From Coptis chinensis (taxonomy: Eukaryota > Streptophyta > Magnoliopsida > Ranunculales > Ranunculaceae): a stretch of DNA of 64,000 nucleotides. This document shows, one piece after another, positions 1-12,809 of the stretch; the stretch's first letter is position 1, and every line of letters starts with the position of its first letter. The notes under the pieces are model-generated. The model did no database searches and was not told the origin of the DNA. It worked only from the letters and a program-made list of their open reading frames with translations. Location of the stretch: contig CM027377.1 of NCBI GenBank assembly GCA_015680905.1, positions 28,110,501-28,174,500 of the forward strand. The letters are read 5' to 3'. The position numbers and the translations under genes are program-made.

Positions 1-719
1 TTCACATGTTGAGATTTATAACCCCATTTGGGTTTCCGAAGCCTTGATGTATTCTTCTAAGAACTGAGGTCCAAATAATAATCTGAAAAGGACCTTGGGG
101 GGAACCTTTTTAGAGCCACACCTATTTCCAAGGTCAATTCACCAAACTGATGTTTAATTCAGCCACTTTACGTCTACCGAGCATAACAACTTTGGGGTGA
201 AGCTAGCCTTGCTGCCATCCCATAACCCACTGTCTCCCTCTTCTCGAAGGGATACTTGTGGATAACTCAAAATTACTTGGATAAATTTGGATCACATAGA
301 AAGCTGCTGTTTAACCTTTTTTTCCCGGTCATGGACTCATAGAGCATCCAAAGATATTTGCACATACATTCTAATCTTGCAACATCGTCTAAATTGGACT
401 TGTGTCTGTTCTGATACCTCGGAGGGTCCAAAATCAATTAAATCACTAAACAAAGTGGAAGCTGTATTTTAGTGGGCTAGCATCTATGTGTTGTCGTGCG
501 GCGGCCTTTCGGGGTGCTAGGTTTTTCAAAGCCCCGCCCCTTTGTGAGCATTTTGACAACAAACTGCACTATTAAGGATTGCCTGTTTGCTGCCTTGGTG
601 ATCGCCTATGTCTTAAAGATCTCTTTTTACAGTTTTTTGACAGGTTATAGCGGTTTTATTCATTTACATTTACTATAGCAGACTATATTTTTCTTATGCT
701 CTATCTCACTCCTCTTCAG
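1..719. other. unassigned sequence, no gene recognised
   Basis: No open frame here has recognisable protein motifs, and the two short ORFs of about 60 codons look like chance. The stretch just before 720 is pyrimidine-rich and ends in AG, so it may be an intron leading into the exon that follows. Because the left end of the CACTA element is not visible, this stretch may lie inside that element. Confidence 0.4.
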
Positions 720-855
720 GTATCCTGTTCTTGATACAATTCTTAGAGTAATTGAAGCTCTTTCTGCTCTTGATAATTATTTAGAAGTTATATCTTCAAA
801 TAAGGAGCTGTTGCATCTGATTTATGATCTGCTAAAACTTCCTGATAACGCTGAG
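720..855 (+). CDS. orphan conserved-looking exon, product unknown
   Basis: A 136 bp stretch has an acceptor AG at 718-719 and a donor GT at 856-857. Between them is one clean frame of 45 codons beginning YPVLDTILRVIEALSALDNY and ending LLKLPDNAE. The composition is leucine-rich and helical, like a piece of an ARM/HEAT-type solenoid, but I cannot name the family. I see no partner exon upstream or in the roughly 2.9 kb downstream. It could be one exon of a host gene with long introns, or a fragment captured by the CACTA element, whose transposase starts at 3,751 on the same strand. The reading as an exon rests on the splice sites and the open frame only. Confidence 0.4.
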
Positions 856-3740
856 GTATGCTGTAGCCTATATATGCATGTCATTTGATATTATCACATT
901 GAAAACTGGTGCAGTATTTGCAACTTTTGTTCTTATTTTATTTCGTCATATAAGCTGGTGTAGTAAATGAGCTTAAGCATTTTTTCTTGACTTCGTGAGC
1001 AACATCTAGATACCTCATCATTATAAAGCGTTTATCATTATGCCATAACAATAAAAAAAAACGGCGACCTTTCCTAAAATGGGGAATTATGAAAACTGAT
1101 GAACTATCTAAGATAGAAGGGTAATATATAGATGAAAAACATATTTTTTTTCTCGGACAAATATAGCCAATTGTTCGAATAGTATAGATTAGTAGTCGGA
1201 AATCGCTGTTATAGTGTTATCCAATGGCCAAACAGAGGGAAGCTATTTATCAGTTGCTGCTATAGCAGCCTTTGGGACGGGAATATGCCTTGGAGCTTAA
1301 GAAGCGATAGAAGCAATGCAAAGGAAAGGTCCGCAAGTGTTCCACAATGTACTCTCTCCTCCACTTGGAGGGGAGCTAGTTTTGATCTCAGAGATCAAAG
1401 CTGCCAAATATAGTCTGCATTCTACGTATGAAGTTAATCCCCATAATTATGTAAATGGGAGGCTATCCATAAAGTTTGACTGAATTCTCAAGGTACTTGA
1501 TCATATTATTGGGGAGTATGATAGGCCTTCCCATAGGGGCTGCTATAGTTCTGACAGTAGGGCTTACATAATGATGCAAAATGATCATTGGTCCGCATCT
1601 TTTGTGTTGCTTGTACATTTTTTTTCGTTTATTTTGTTAATACAATTACAGCTCGATTAGCAAAAGAAGGAAAATTATAGTGTTAAACAATGGACTGGTT
1701 TCGGAGAATAATAAACAGCCCCAAATCATTAGGAAAAATCAATTGTGGCTAATTACTGATATCATACATTAGGATAATGAAGCACTAGAGCACTAGAGAC
1801 TAGAGAGCTGAAGGAGCTGTTATTGTGAACAAATATGTGAACCGTGATGCTAACTTCTATAGCATAATAAAGCAGATTTAGGAATTTCCTGAAGGGCGAT
1901 CATACTATGCAGTCAAAAGTGCATGTAGGCTCTAGGCTCACACCTCTAGTGCCTCGCACCTTGGGGTTGTCTCATTCATTCTGCTCAACCTCAGTGCTTG
2001 CCCTTTTAATTGCATAGCTCACCTAAAAGATGGACATGCCCAGGATAGAATAAACCTCAGTGCTCAACCTCAGTGCTTGCTTGTGTACTTCTCCAAGAAA
2101 ATAAACTTCACTACATGTTTGGAAAAAAAATTCAGAAGTAATCTGTTTTAGGAAGGCATAATAAGCTTGTTAAAAATATAATATTGATGAATAACCTACA
2201 AACTGCCCCTTTTCTGTGCATCACGATCAGTTTTGATACACAAGTGAAAACTAACCATTCCCACGAAATTTGTAAGCAGACTTCACTCGTAATTCTTGGA
2301 GATCACAAACTTTCAACTCCCTGACAAAAGAAGGATGAGGCAACCTTTTCTTATGGATAAAACAAAATTTCAACCATACACTAAATCATCGAGTACAGCC
2401 ATAGGCATTCCAAGGGCAAATGAAATTTTATCATATAATTGTTATACTAACATATAGTAGTTACACATGTAGTTCCTACGAATGAGTCACGAATAGCTTT
2501 TCAGAATTTAAAGCATATAAACTTGGACAACTTCAAGAGTTTATATTTCTAAATTATAAAGTTGCTTGTAAGGGTTGTATATCAACTACTTTAATTGTCA
2601 ATTAAGTTCATTTTCATGTAATAGCACCCACTTTCTTCACCTATTATATTTCCTTTTTATTATCACTATAAAATAGAATTTAATATTATATGATAGCCAC
2701 TTCATACTGTACAAGAGTGAAAATACGTGATTTGGTTAGGGATAGAAGAACATAATAGGTTTGGATCAAGTAGATTTCATTAGCTTGGTTGATACATAGT
2801 CTGATGGTTGCATCTCCTACTTGATTTAATTGATTTTTATGGTTTCATACCCCTCATAATTTTATGTTCTCAATTTTGGAAAGAACATTCTAGTTACTTG
2901 TCAAAGCCAACATTTTATAGAGTTGATTTTTTTTTCTCTTAAATTTTTGCAAGTCTTATTTTTGCTTTCACCTTTTATTGCTTTCTTGATTGTTCTTAAA
3001 TATTTTTACAAAGTTTTGTTTAGTTTGTCTTGCTCAATGATTACTATTGAAAGGGGTAAGCATGTTTTTATGTTTGTGACATAATTTATATGTTGAAAGA
3101 TAAATTATTTCTTGTAGTTTTGATTTTTTGCATGTATGATTATATACTAGGATTCATTTTTAATTACTGGGTATGATAAATTAATTCGTTAGATATATAT
3201 GCTTAATGGATTTGTGAGTCTCTTTAGTTAATCTGAATTGTCAAGACATTACATAACTTAACAAGATTATATTGACCCATTTTTCTTCAGAGGCACCTAA
3301 GAATTAGTTTAAGTAATAGTCCGATTAGTAACAAGTTATTGCAAGTTTATCCGAGGTCCGGTAGCATCCTAGTATTTGTTATTCTTAAATGAGTTCAAGA
3401 ATGGAGTTTGAATCCAATGCCTTGAAGTACATGTCGTAGCAGCCTCGTTTTTGCTTCCTATATATTTGGCATGTAGTGAGAGGGAAATAGCTTGTTTTTA
3501 GTCCCACACCCTGCTTTTAGAACCTTGTAACATACTAGAAAATCAATAGGTGAGAAATACCAACAAACACGACCTTACGTTTAATTTAGAATGTGATATG
3601 TTAAATAGGCTCACACATTTAAATCCTCGAGTCATAAGGAGACAAATATGGTTAATGTGGAAAATGTTGTGAAATGCATGGTGTTTGCTGTTTATTTATT
3701 ATTTATTAGTTAAATGATCATTGTCTTATGAATTTTTAAT
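856..3740. other. non-coding stretch upstream of CACTA transposase
   Basis: AT-rich DNA without recognisable coding motifs. A run of 59 open codons ends at 1,483 but matches no family I know. No CACTA left terminus (CACTACAAGAAA) is visible here. The only CACTAC string, near 2,109, continues differently. Confidence 0.4.
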
Positions 3741-3750
3741 AGGAAGAAAT

Positions 3751-6700
3751 ATGGATAAGAGTTGGTTGAATATGCCACATAGGCCTATTCAATATGCCCA
3801 AGGTATTAGGGATTTTATTGCTCTTGCTAGCAATCATTTAGACGGTGCAGGTAGGGCCCGTTGTCCATGCAAGAAATGCAATAATAGGATGTACCGACAC
3901 TTCCAAGAAGTAAAAGATCATTTGTATGATAATGGTTTTGATAAAGATTATACTTCTTGGATATACCACGGAGAACCTTTAGACGTCGCAAGTGATGACG
4001 ACGATGATGATACTGATTTAGGTGGTGAAGGTGTACGCTATGATGGTTTGGATGACATGCTTGAAGATGTGAGACAATCAACACATAGAGACAATCAGGC
4101 GTCGGGCATCCAACATGGGGAAGCTAGTAGTAGTTACATACCCGATGCAACCGACGGGGTGCATTTATGCCATCATAATACGAGTGATGGAAATACAATG
4201 TCATTTGATAGACTCTTAAACGAAGCGCGCCAACCTCTCTATCCGGGGTGTGAGAAATATAGCACGTTGGATTTTCTCATGAAGATGTTCCATTTGAAGA
4301 TAATTAATCGTTGGAGCAACAAATCTTTTGACATGGTCCTTGCGTTGGTTAAGTCAGCACTACCTGCAGGTGAGAGGCTCCCAAAATCTCACTATGAGGC
4401 TAAGCAATTACTGCGGGATCTGGGCCTAGGTTATATCTCAATACATGCATGCCAATATGATTGTGTGCTCTTCTGGGGGACAGAGAACAAGGATCTTGAA
4501 AATTGCCCTGTTTGCAATGCATCGAGGTATAAAATTAATGAAGGTAAGACTAAAAAAATACCAGTGAAAGTATTACGGTATTTTCCACTTAAGCCAAGAC
4601 TTCAACGGTTATTTATGTCGAGGATGACCGGCCGAGGACATGAGATGGCACAAGGAGAAGCGAGTTGGGGAGGAGAATATACTTGGCATCCTGGCGATTC
4701 TCGAAGCTTGGAAAGAGTTTGACAAGGAACATGAGTGGTTTTCTAGTGATCCCCGCAATGTCCGTCTTGGCCTAGCAAGTGACGGGTTCAACCCTTTTTC
4801 TGACATGAGCAGTATCTATAGCATGTGGCCAGTACTGCTTATGCCATATAATATGCCCCCTTGGAAATGTATGAAGGAGCCGTTCATTTTCATGTCTCTC
4901 CTTATCCCTGGGCCTAAAGCTCCCGAAATGACATTGATGTGTTTACTGACCATTAATAGAGGAACCGAAAGAGTCGTGGGTACATGGTGTGGATACATAC
5001 GATGTCGTAACGAAACAAACATTTCGGTTGCACGCTGCATTACTATGGACTATAAATGACTTTCCTGCATTTGCTAATTTATCTGGTTGGTCTACAAAAG
5101 GCAAACTAGCATGTCCAACTTGCAACAAGGATACATGTTCTATGTACTTGAAAAATGGCAGGAAGTTATGTTATATGAACCATTGTAGGTTTTTGCAGCC
5201 ACGACATCCTTTGACAAAGCGTGCTAGGCAGTTATTCAGTGGAAACAATTGGAGTAGGTTGCCTCCTAACAAGTTGACTGGGGAAGATGTGTTAAAGCAG
5301 TTAGAACATGTTGAGGAACAAAGGTATGGAAAGCATCCAGAATACAAGAAGAGGAAGCGTACTGAGACCGAGTTGAACCGACAAAGCATAGCATATTTTT
5401 TTCGATTACCCTATTGGCGTACCCTTAAATTACCCCACAACATTGATGTTATGCACACAGAGAAGAATATTTGTGAAAGTGTTTTAGGGACATTGTTGAA
5501 CCTAGATGGGAAGACAAAAGATTCAAAGAAAAAAGCTTCGGTTGGATTTGGCGAATTGGGTATTAGACAAGAGTTGCATCTAATTCCAAGGGGTAATAAA
5601 TTTGTTGTACCTCCGCATGTTATACATTGTCTCTTCTTTGAAAGAAGGATTTTTTGCGAGTGGTTGAAAACGGTGAAGTTTCCAGATGGTTATGCATCAA
5701 ACATTTCTCGATGTGTAAATGTTACAGACTGCAAAGTACATGGACTGAAGAGTCATGATTGTCATGTACTTTTACAACGAGTTCTCCCAGTTGCACTTCG
5801 TGGTTTTTTGGCTAGTGACGTATCTTCTGCTCTAATTGAACTAGGATTCTTCTTTAGAGAGCTTTGTGCAAAACGTTAAAAGTAGAATTACTCGAGAAAT
5901 TGAAAAGGACATTGCAAGAATACTTTGTAAGCTCGAATTGATTTTTCCACCAAAGCATTCTTTGATGTCATGGTCCACTTGGCATCCACTTGCCTCGTGA
6001 GGCAATAGTTGGTGGACTGTACAATACGGTGGATGTATCCAATTGAGAGGTGATGTTCATAAACTATATTCTACTCATTTTGGTGCTAAAATACTATCAT
6101 ACTTTGATACCTCATCATCTAACTTTACTTATATAACACTTTATCGCAGATTTTTCAAAACTCTCAAACAATATGTTCGTAATAGGGCACACCCAGAAGG
6201 TTCCATTGCAGAAGCGTACATTGACTCTGAATGTCTCACTTTTTGTTCAATGTATCTCCAAGGAATTGAAACGCGGTTCAACCGTGAAGATCGTAACTAC
6301 GACGGTGGTCAAGTGAAACAAACCAAGGGGTTGCATGTTTTCTCACATAATGTTAGACCATTGGGAGCTCCGAATTATATAACAATGAGTTCAAAGGATT
6401 TCAACAAGGCTCGATATTATGTGTTAAACAATTCAGAAGAAATATCATCATATTTAGAGTAAGTGTCTTTTCTGATTAGATGTGTCGTATGTAGATTGTG
6501 TTAAATCAATCACGAAAGATAATAATACTCATTTTTGCAAAAGGAGCATATGGTTGAGCTACAAAAGCACAGCTCTCGTGATTTGGAAAAAGGCAGGAAC
6601 AACATTTTTCTTTGAATGGTTCCGCTCGCGTAAGTGTTAAATTAAGTTGACATGTAGTTAGGTTCACTTTCGATTACAAAAGATCTTAAATTATTATTAA

Positions 6701-7460
6701 TTTTTTTTTTCCCATTTGATAGATGGAACAACTGTACTATGAGAAATCTCCCAAGGCAACCGATGATTTATATTCACTATCATGCGGTCCCGATCATCGT
6801 GTGACTCGATATAGTGGTTGCATTATCAATGGAATTAGGTTTCATACCAAGGATCGTGGAGAAAACTCTACGGACTCAAAATAGTGGTGTGGTTGTTAAA
6901 GGGATGATCAATCAAATGATATCGACTTTTATGGTGTCCTGGCGGATGTTATAGAGTTAGAATATATATTTGGGAAACGAGTTTGGCTTTTCAAGTGTGA
7001 TTGGTGGGATGTTAGTAACAAAAAAACAGGAATCCATGTAGATAGATATTTCATTAGTGTTAATGTGTCTAGGAAGTGGTATAAAGATGATCCGTTTGTG
7101 TTGGCCACAAACAAGTCAAGTATTCTATGTGGCGGACACCAAATTGCGTGGTGATTGGCAAGTTGCACGAAGATAGTTCATAGGAACACGCTTGATGTTC
7201 TAGAGAAAGAGGAAGAAATCGGAGTACATCGAGAATCTTTTGAGAATTATCAACAAGAGGAGCAACTCATAGTTGATGAAATTCTAAGTGATGAAGTTAT
7301 GCTTGTGCAAATGAATAGAGATGATGTGAACCTAGATGAGGCTGAAGAGGTTGATGCAAATGAGGTCTTTAACAATATTGTGGACGCTAACCAGACTGAC
7401 GATACAATTATGACCAATGACTATGACATTGAAGAAGATGATACATTGATAGAATATTGA
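3751..7460 (+). pseudogene. CACTA transposase (tnp2 / TNPD type), frameshifted
   Basis: The catalytic protein of an En/Spm element. The start MDKSWLNMPHRP begins a transposase-associated domain with a CPCKKCNN cysteine cluster (about 3,751-3,970). An acidic linker follows, then the tnp2 transposase domain (about 4,190-5,510) with WFSSDPRNVRLGLASDGFNP and DVMHTEKNICESVLGTLLNL. A DUF4218-like part (LHLIPRGNKFVVPP, about 5,560-6,100 and into 6,043-6,462) and a DUF4216-like part (FGKRVWLFKCDWWD, about 6,950-7,150) come next, then an acidic tail. The frame changes near 4,640 and between 4,930 and 4,990, where the family's sequence is otherwise continuous. More breaks lie between 5,879 and 6,043 and after 6,462, some of which may be introns. 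The gene is probably dead, but the domain order is complete. Confidence 0.88.
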
Positions 7461-7499
7461 TCAAGAGGAGATTCTTTCGAGTGATAATGATACTGATAT

Positions 7500-8431
7500 T
7501 GATTGATCATAATCAATGTAAAAGCTTGTTATTTTTCTTCTATAAAAATATATATTTCTCAAATACTTATAAATGTATATCACACATTCATACTTGTAGG
7601 CTTCGTTTTATTGCCTTTTGATATTGTACTCTTCTTACTCTTCTTTTATTGCCTTTTGTTTAAAAAGTATTGTACTCTCTAGTGTCCACTTTGTGTTTTA
7701 GTGTTAGTTGTCGGTTCTTAACCATGTGTTAATGGCCACATTTGATGGTTCATAACCTGCCTTCTCTCTTTGTTATGGTATCTCTACATTTTTGTGTTTA
7801 AATGTTAGTTGTCATTTTTTTGTCTTTCAATTGGACTAGTCCGTTAAAGCTATAATGGTTCTAACATTATGTGTTGTCTTACTTCGTTGATGTTTTTACT
7901 AGTAGCTCTTCTTATTAGTATTCTCCTTTTTTCCTTTATATAGTACTTTTGCCGTGGAACAGTCGCCTTTTAGTGTCTTGACCCCGATGAATAGAGTCAA
8001 TTTCATGCCCTCCCATGGTTTTCAATCAAAGACACGCCTTGATTTGGATAGGACCTTGTCCGTCCTAATGCAAGTATTTGGAGGTTAGATCGTGCTAACA
8101 TGTGTGGTATTACTTACACATGTAAAGGTTAAGATGTGACTTGAAGTTTTCATTACTCACAAAGACATTGTAGGTTGCTAGTTACTTCTTAAACCCTCGA
8201 GGGTTCATGTTGATTATCCTTTCTATAGAGATTCATTAATATTTGATATTAACTTTGAATCATGAATATGATCTGATTATAGGTGTGATTTACTCTTTGC
8301 TTGAAGTAAATATTAAACAGTTTCAAACTTTCGAACCTTTTCTTCTATTGCCTTTTGATATTGTACTCTTTTTATTCTTCTTTTATTGCTTTTGTTTAAA
8401 AGTATTACTATTTAATTTTCTTTGGTGTAGC
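7500..8431. repeat. spacer between CACTA genes with a 65 bp direct repeat
   Basis: An AT-rich spacer inside the CACTA element. A pyrimidine-rich segment of about 65 bp containing TATTGCCTTTTGATATTGTA occurs twice, near 7,608-7,672 and 8,345-8,405, in the same direction with a few small differences. The short ORF that runs across the second copy is a by-product of the repeat. Confidence 0.55.
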
Positions 8432-10066
8432 TATGGCACTGGTCGAGTCCACTAGCATTACTTTCGTTACATCACGCCTCAGGCCACTTTCGGCCAGCAA
8501 GCAAGATGGTTCTAGTGTTGGTATAATTCTTTCTTAATTTTGTACTATTCTTCTTCATACTAATCTTTTACGGTTCGCTAGTGTTGGTACAATACTTACT
8601 AACAAATATTTTGTCTTCTAAATAATTATGAAAGCCAAAAACGGGAGCCTAGAAAGAAGACCCAAAACCTAATTCTTAAGAACCACTTAGCACGAGGGGT
8701 GGAAAACCGAGGATAGAGATTGCTATTGGGAAAGATAGGCCTGTATGCAATTGGAGCCAACATGGATCACCGAGCTTGGCGTCATTGCTAGGTTTAGAAT
8801 ACCGCCTTTTGCCCATTCTTGGAAAGAGCGTGGATGATGATCAAAGGAAAAGTCTTCACAAGCTTGTTTTGGTAATTGATGTTTGTTTATTAATTGTTTC
8901 TTTTACTAAACTCTTTAAAGTATCGTGCTGAAAATTACGTCTTTATGATATCTCATGCGTATTTTATTTTATTTGTTTTGTAGGAAAAGTTTGACATGGA
9001 CATCCATCTACCACATGTCGAAACTCATCATTAATAATTATATTAGGGATCGTTTCGTAGATCATAGGTGTGCCCTTCACAAGTACTACGTGAGCATTCC
9101 AAATAATGTGAACAAACGTCAACACCCATTTGATGGTGTATCACAAGAGTCGTGGGAGAGATGGTGCGATCTGTGGGAAACAGATAAGTTCAAGGTAAGT
9201 GAGTTTACTCCTCTTTTTAAAGAAGAGGTTATGGCGGCCAAATTCAATGTGGGAAGTGGTAGTGCTAAAGGGTTGGTTGTTGTACTTATACACATTATAA
9301 TAGTTCTTTTTATGATGCATTGTTTATTTGTTTTAACCCAGGATGTTAGTACGCATAACCAATACAGCCGCTCATGCCTTGTCGTCAACCATTGTGCTGG
9401 TTCAAAATCTTTTGTGCGGATCCGTGCTGACATGGTACACTTAATTGATTAATTTTAGATATTATAAATAGTTTTCTTTTTAGTACTAACTTTGGAATTT
9501 TGTCTGTCTTTTAAAATGACACAGCCGGTTGATCCCGAGACTCAACAAGAGGCTGGGATGATCGCACTATATCGTAAGACTCATTTCAGTGAGAAAAAGG
9601 GCTGGGTTTCTCCTGAAGCAGAAAATAATTATGTAATTAACTCGTACTTACCCTTTAACTTAGCTAAATCGTACTTTTGTGAGATAGTTATATCTATTTG
9701 TTTTCTTTTCAGGAGAGAATGGTGGAATTACAAAATCAACCTACACTAGAAGGTTCTAACCCTTTGACTGAAGAAGAGATTTTTGATGAAGTCTTGGGCG
9801 TAAGACCTGGTTATAAACGTGGTCTTGGACATGGCGAGGCACCCCCATCCCGTAAACGTGTGGCTGGATATGAGCACCCAGATGTGGATCAGTTGAGAGC
9901 AAGGGCAGAAGAGGCAGAGTCTCAACTAGAAGAGTTGCGAGGATGGAAGGAAGCGCTCAAGAGACACAAGAAACACACCGGCATTCAAATTCAACAACAA
10001 CAACGCCAGTTGGACTATCTCATGGAGAAGCTTGGTGGTCCTCCTTCAATGTGGTATGATTTATGA
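8432..10066 (+). pseudogene. CACTA second gene, Transposase_24-type (TNPA-like)
   Basis: A multi-exon companion gene of the CACTA transposase; such proteins bind subterminal repeats. A likely first exon starts MALVESTSITFVTSR at 8,432. A second exon region (about 8,640-8,870) contains RIEIAIGKDRPVCNWS in a shifted frame. The core (about 8,984-9,194) reads YIRDRFVDHRCALHKYY and WERWCDLWETDKFK, with a good donor GT at 9,195. The next exon (9,342-9,434) carries NHCAGSKSFVRIRADM, close to the family motif HTTGSKSFARIR. Later exons give ALYRKTHFSEKKGWVSPEA and, after a clean intron 9,633-9,712, a coiled-coil tail (9,713-10,066) ending at MWYDL. The ends of exons 1-3 are uncertain and there is at least one frameshift. 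Confidence 0.78.
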
Positions 10067-11485
10067 ATTTAACTGTTTTTTCGATATGTGTTGGTGTTGC
10101 TTGATTGGGATATAGTTGTTTGATCGGAATGAATAAGCCTCCATATCATGTTTTAGGTTGTATATAGTCCATTTAGTTTTGGTAAATGGAATATGGGTTT
10201 TTCACCGTCTTGTGAAATATATTATTGTGATTTTTAGGTTATGACAGGTTATTGTATTTATGAAATGTTGAAAATACAGAGGAGACTCTGTCGAAATTTT
10301 ACTATAAAAGTCACATATCTTATCTTAGGTATGTAATTGTTTGAGATTTGGGTAGACATAAACTTTAAGTAGATGACCTATTAGTTCATAGCTCCTCACT
10401 AAATTCTTCCACCCCTATTGTTTGTGGCTTTATTTATTTATGTTTAAATTAATTAATTTAGATTTACTTTCCATAGTATTGATTTGATTAGTTCTATTTA
10501 ACTCTATTCTATAAGTATGTATCTTGCAGTATATATAGGTCTACCTTACTTGACTATGTTATGTAATTTTGAGGCGATTTGTTTCACGTTAGCTGTGTTG
10601 GGGCGGGGTTTCCTGTTGGTGGTTGATTAGCATGATAGGTGGGTAATCCTTTTTGTTATGAGCTGCCGCCACCGCGGCTGCTGGACATTAGAATGTGAGC
10701 TGTGAATTATTAGACATTCTTATTTGAAGTGGAAATGGGATTTTGGCTTATATATTCGTGGTCTTTAGAGTCTATGCTTTCCTTAGTGCCGTGCTAAGGA
10801 GGTATATAACTTCGTACTGCAGACTCCTCTAGCCTTGTACCTTTGTGCCTCTTCATATTAATGAAATTCTTGTTTTGTATATAATTCAGTTCTTAGATTT
10901 ATCTCAATGAATACTAGCTAGTAGAGGTCTAATGGATAAATTATTTTGATACAATTTAAACTTAACATAATTGTTAATAGTTCACTGGATTTTAATTTTG
11001 ACGTGATGAAACTATTATATTTTTTGTTTCAATTTTTTTTTTGTGGTCTAATAGATAATATCTTTGTATGCAGATAATCTTATGCCAAAATGGATCGGTT
11101 TGGTATTAGTTTTTGTGAAGAAATGGCGTTTTGGAATTGCAAGAGGCACTAGAGGAATCTAAATGTTATTTATTATCATTTTTTATTTTGTGAAGATGGT
11201 TCATTCTCAAGCTACTTGAGGGATGTTTAGAAATGTTTTTGTTTAAGTTAATACTTTTCTTAAGATGAGTTCAGAAATAAAAATTATGAAAGGGATGATG
11301 CAACTCTCTTTTGTTTCTAATGGAGTGAATTAACTCACTTTTATTTATTGAAAATTTGTTGCTTAAGATAATTGATGTTCTGGTTGTGTTTATTTGTTGA
11401 ATAGAGGGGCAATCGGAAACGATATTAGTGATCAAAATAGTCTTTTGTGACGTATGTAGTGTGGGAATATGATTACAATTAACCA
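10067..11485. other. non-coding 3' part of the CACTA element
   Basis: AT-rich sequence downstream of the second CACTA gene, without coding motifs on either strand. It leads into the subterminal repeat array. Confidence 0.5.
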
Positions 11486-11489
11486 ATAG

Positions 11490-12151
11490 CTACGATGAAA
11501 ACGTCACTTATAACACTAATTTTTTTAATTTGTTTTACCTTTTTTCGACGATAGAAACGCGTCACTAAAAATACACAAAATTCAAATATTTTAGATCTTT
11601 AACGATGATAACAACGCCACTAAAAAAATACACAAAATTCAAATATTTTAGATCTTTAACGATGATAACAACGCGTCGCTTATATAACCAAAGTTTCAAA
11701 TTACTAATATTTTTAGTGACAATAAAAGCGTCGCTAATAAGATATTTGTTTTTAAATTTTGGACTTATAGCGATGATTAAAACGTCACTAATAATGCTAA
11801 AATTTTCAAAATTTTCAGACTTTTATTGACGTTAAAAGCGTTGCTAGTAATGCTTTATTACCGACGATTTTAAAATGTCGCCAAAATTTCATCTTTTTGC
11901 GGCGTTAACGCAATGAGAATACCAAAATGAGTTAGCGGCGAAAATTAGAGAAATAGCGACAGTAATAAACGCGTCGATAAATATCGGCTATTTGGCGACG
12001 TTAAAATAGCGTGGCTGCATATCATTGCCGACTATAGCATTAGCGACGTTGACTCGACACTCCAAAAAGCGTCGCCAATTTGTATTAGCGACGTTTATGC
12101 GATTTTCAGCGACAATTTTTTTTGTCGCCAAAGACCCTGTTTCTTGTAGTG
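11490..12151 (+). repeat. CACTA right subterminal repeat array and terminus
   Basis: At least nine imperfect copies, in both orientations, of a motif like GCGTCGCTAA paired with GCGACGTT or GACGATAA. Copies are spaced about 40-80 bp and become denser toward the end. Two successive units of about 65 bp near 11,590-11,700 share CAAATATTTTAGATCTTTAA. Such arrays are the usual binding sites of the TNPA-like protein of CACTA elements. The array ends in TTTCTTGTAGTG at 12,140-12,151. Confidence 0.85.
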
Positions 12152-12740
12152 AATATGACATAAAATTCAGACAACTCCTTCAATTCGCATCGGATATGTA
12201 TCTTTCAGATGAAAGGAGGGCTAGGAAGTTCAAGGATGGTCTTGTTCGTCCACTTAGAAAGGCAGTGAAGGGTCGACAATTTAGGACTTATAATGATGTT
12301 GTCGAGTGTGCTGCGCACTATGGAACTAGACGACCCCAAATGATGCTAGTAAAGACAGTTGAAGAAGGAAAAAATAAGGACAAGTATGATAACTATAGTA
12401 AAGGATTTAAGGCTCAAAACCAGCAAGGTCAGAATTCTCAGCCATGGAAGAAACAGAGAATAAGGTGGCAAATCATGGACAGACACGACAAGGAGACAAA
12501 TTTATTCCTCATGAAGAGCGGCGTTGTTATCGATGTGGAGATAAAGGGCACATTGCTTCTGATTGTAAGAATCCTAGGAGAGAATTTCAAAACCAGAACC
12601 AGAGACAAAACCAGGGCCAACAGAGGGGCCATGGTGGTAGACATGATCAGCAGCAGGCACCATTTCAGGCTCGGGGCCACATGATTGCTCTTGTTCAAGC
12701 TGAAGTGGGAACTGTAGTACCAGCAGCTGTGCCATTATGA
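12152..12740 (+). pseudogene. Ty3/gypsy gag, C-terminal part
   Basis: Capsid and nucleocapsid part of a gypsy retrotransposon. The frame opens directly at the CACTA terminus with EYDIKFRQLLQFASDMYL and ERRARKFKDGLVRPLRK, the end of a retrotrans_gag domain. In another frame a CCHC knuckle, CYRCGDKGHIASDC (about 12,530-12,572), follows. The change of frame near 12,444 shows a small indel. The N-terminal gag and the 5' LTR are missing from the window because the CACTA insertion separates them. Confidence 0.85.
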
Positions 12741-12809
12741 CACGCTACACCACAGCCAAATGGTCGAGTTTATGCTGCAGTACCTCATGATGGGGGTTCT
12801 AATGGAGCA

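Larger units (their letters stand above)
3751..12151 (+). mobile_element. CACTA (En/Spm) DNA transposon, left end not seen
   Basis: The element contains a tnp2-type transposase, then a Transposase_24-type second gene, then an array of subterminal repeats, and ends at 12,151 with TTTCTTGTAGTG, the inverse of the classic CACTACAAGAAA terminus. The base after the terminus resumes a gypsy gag reading frame, so the element was inserted into that retrotransposon. No matching left terminus or gypsy gag start is visible upstream, so the true left end is probably outside the window. The start given here is the transposase ATG, not the element boundary. Confidence 0.8.

Noticed and set aside
287-678. 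Two ORFs of about 60 codons at the left edge
   Set aside because: No motif, no homologous look, and overlapping stop-rich frames; likely chance.
1304-1483. Open run of 59 codons with GPQVFHNVLSPPLGGE
   Set aside because: No start codon context, splice partner or family I can name; too little to call a gene.
2105-2125. CACTAC string as the CACTA left terminus
   Set aside because: It continues ATGTTTGG rather than AAGAAA, with no subterminal repeats or gag sequence to its left.
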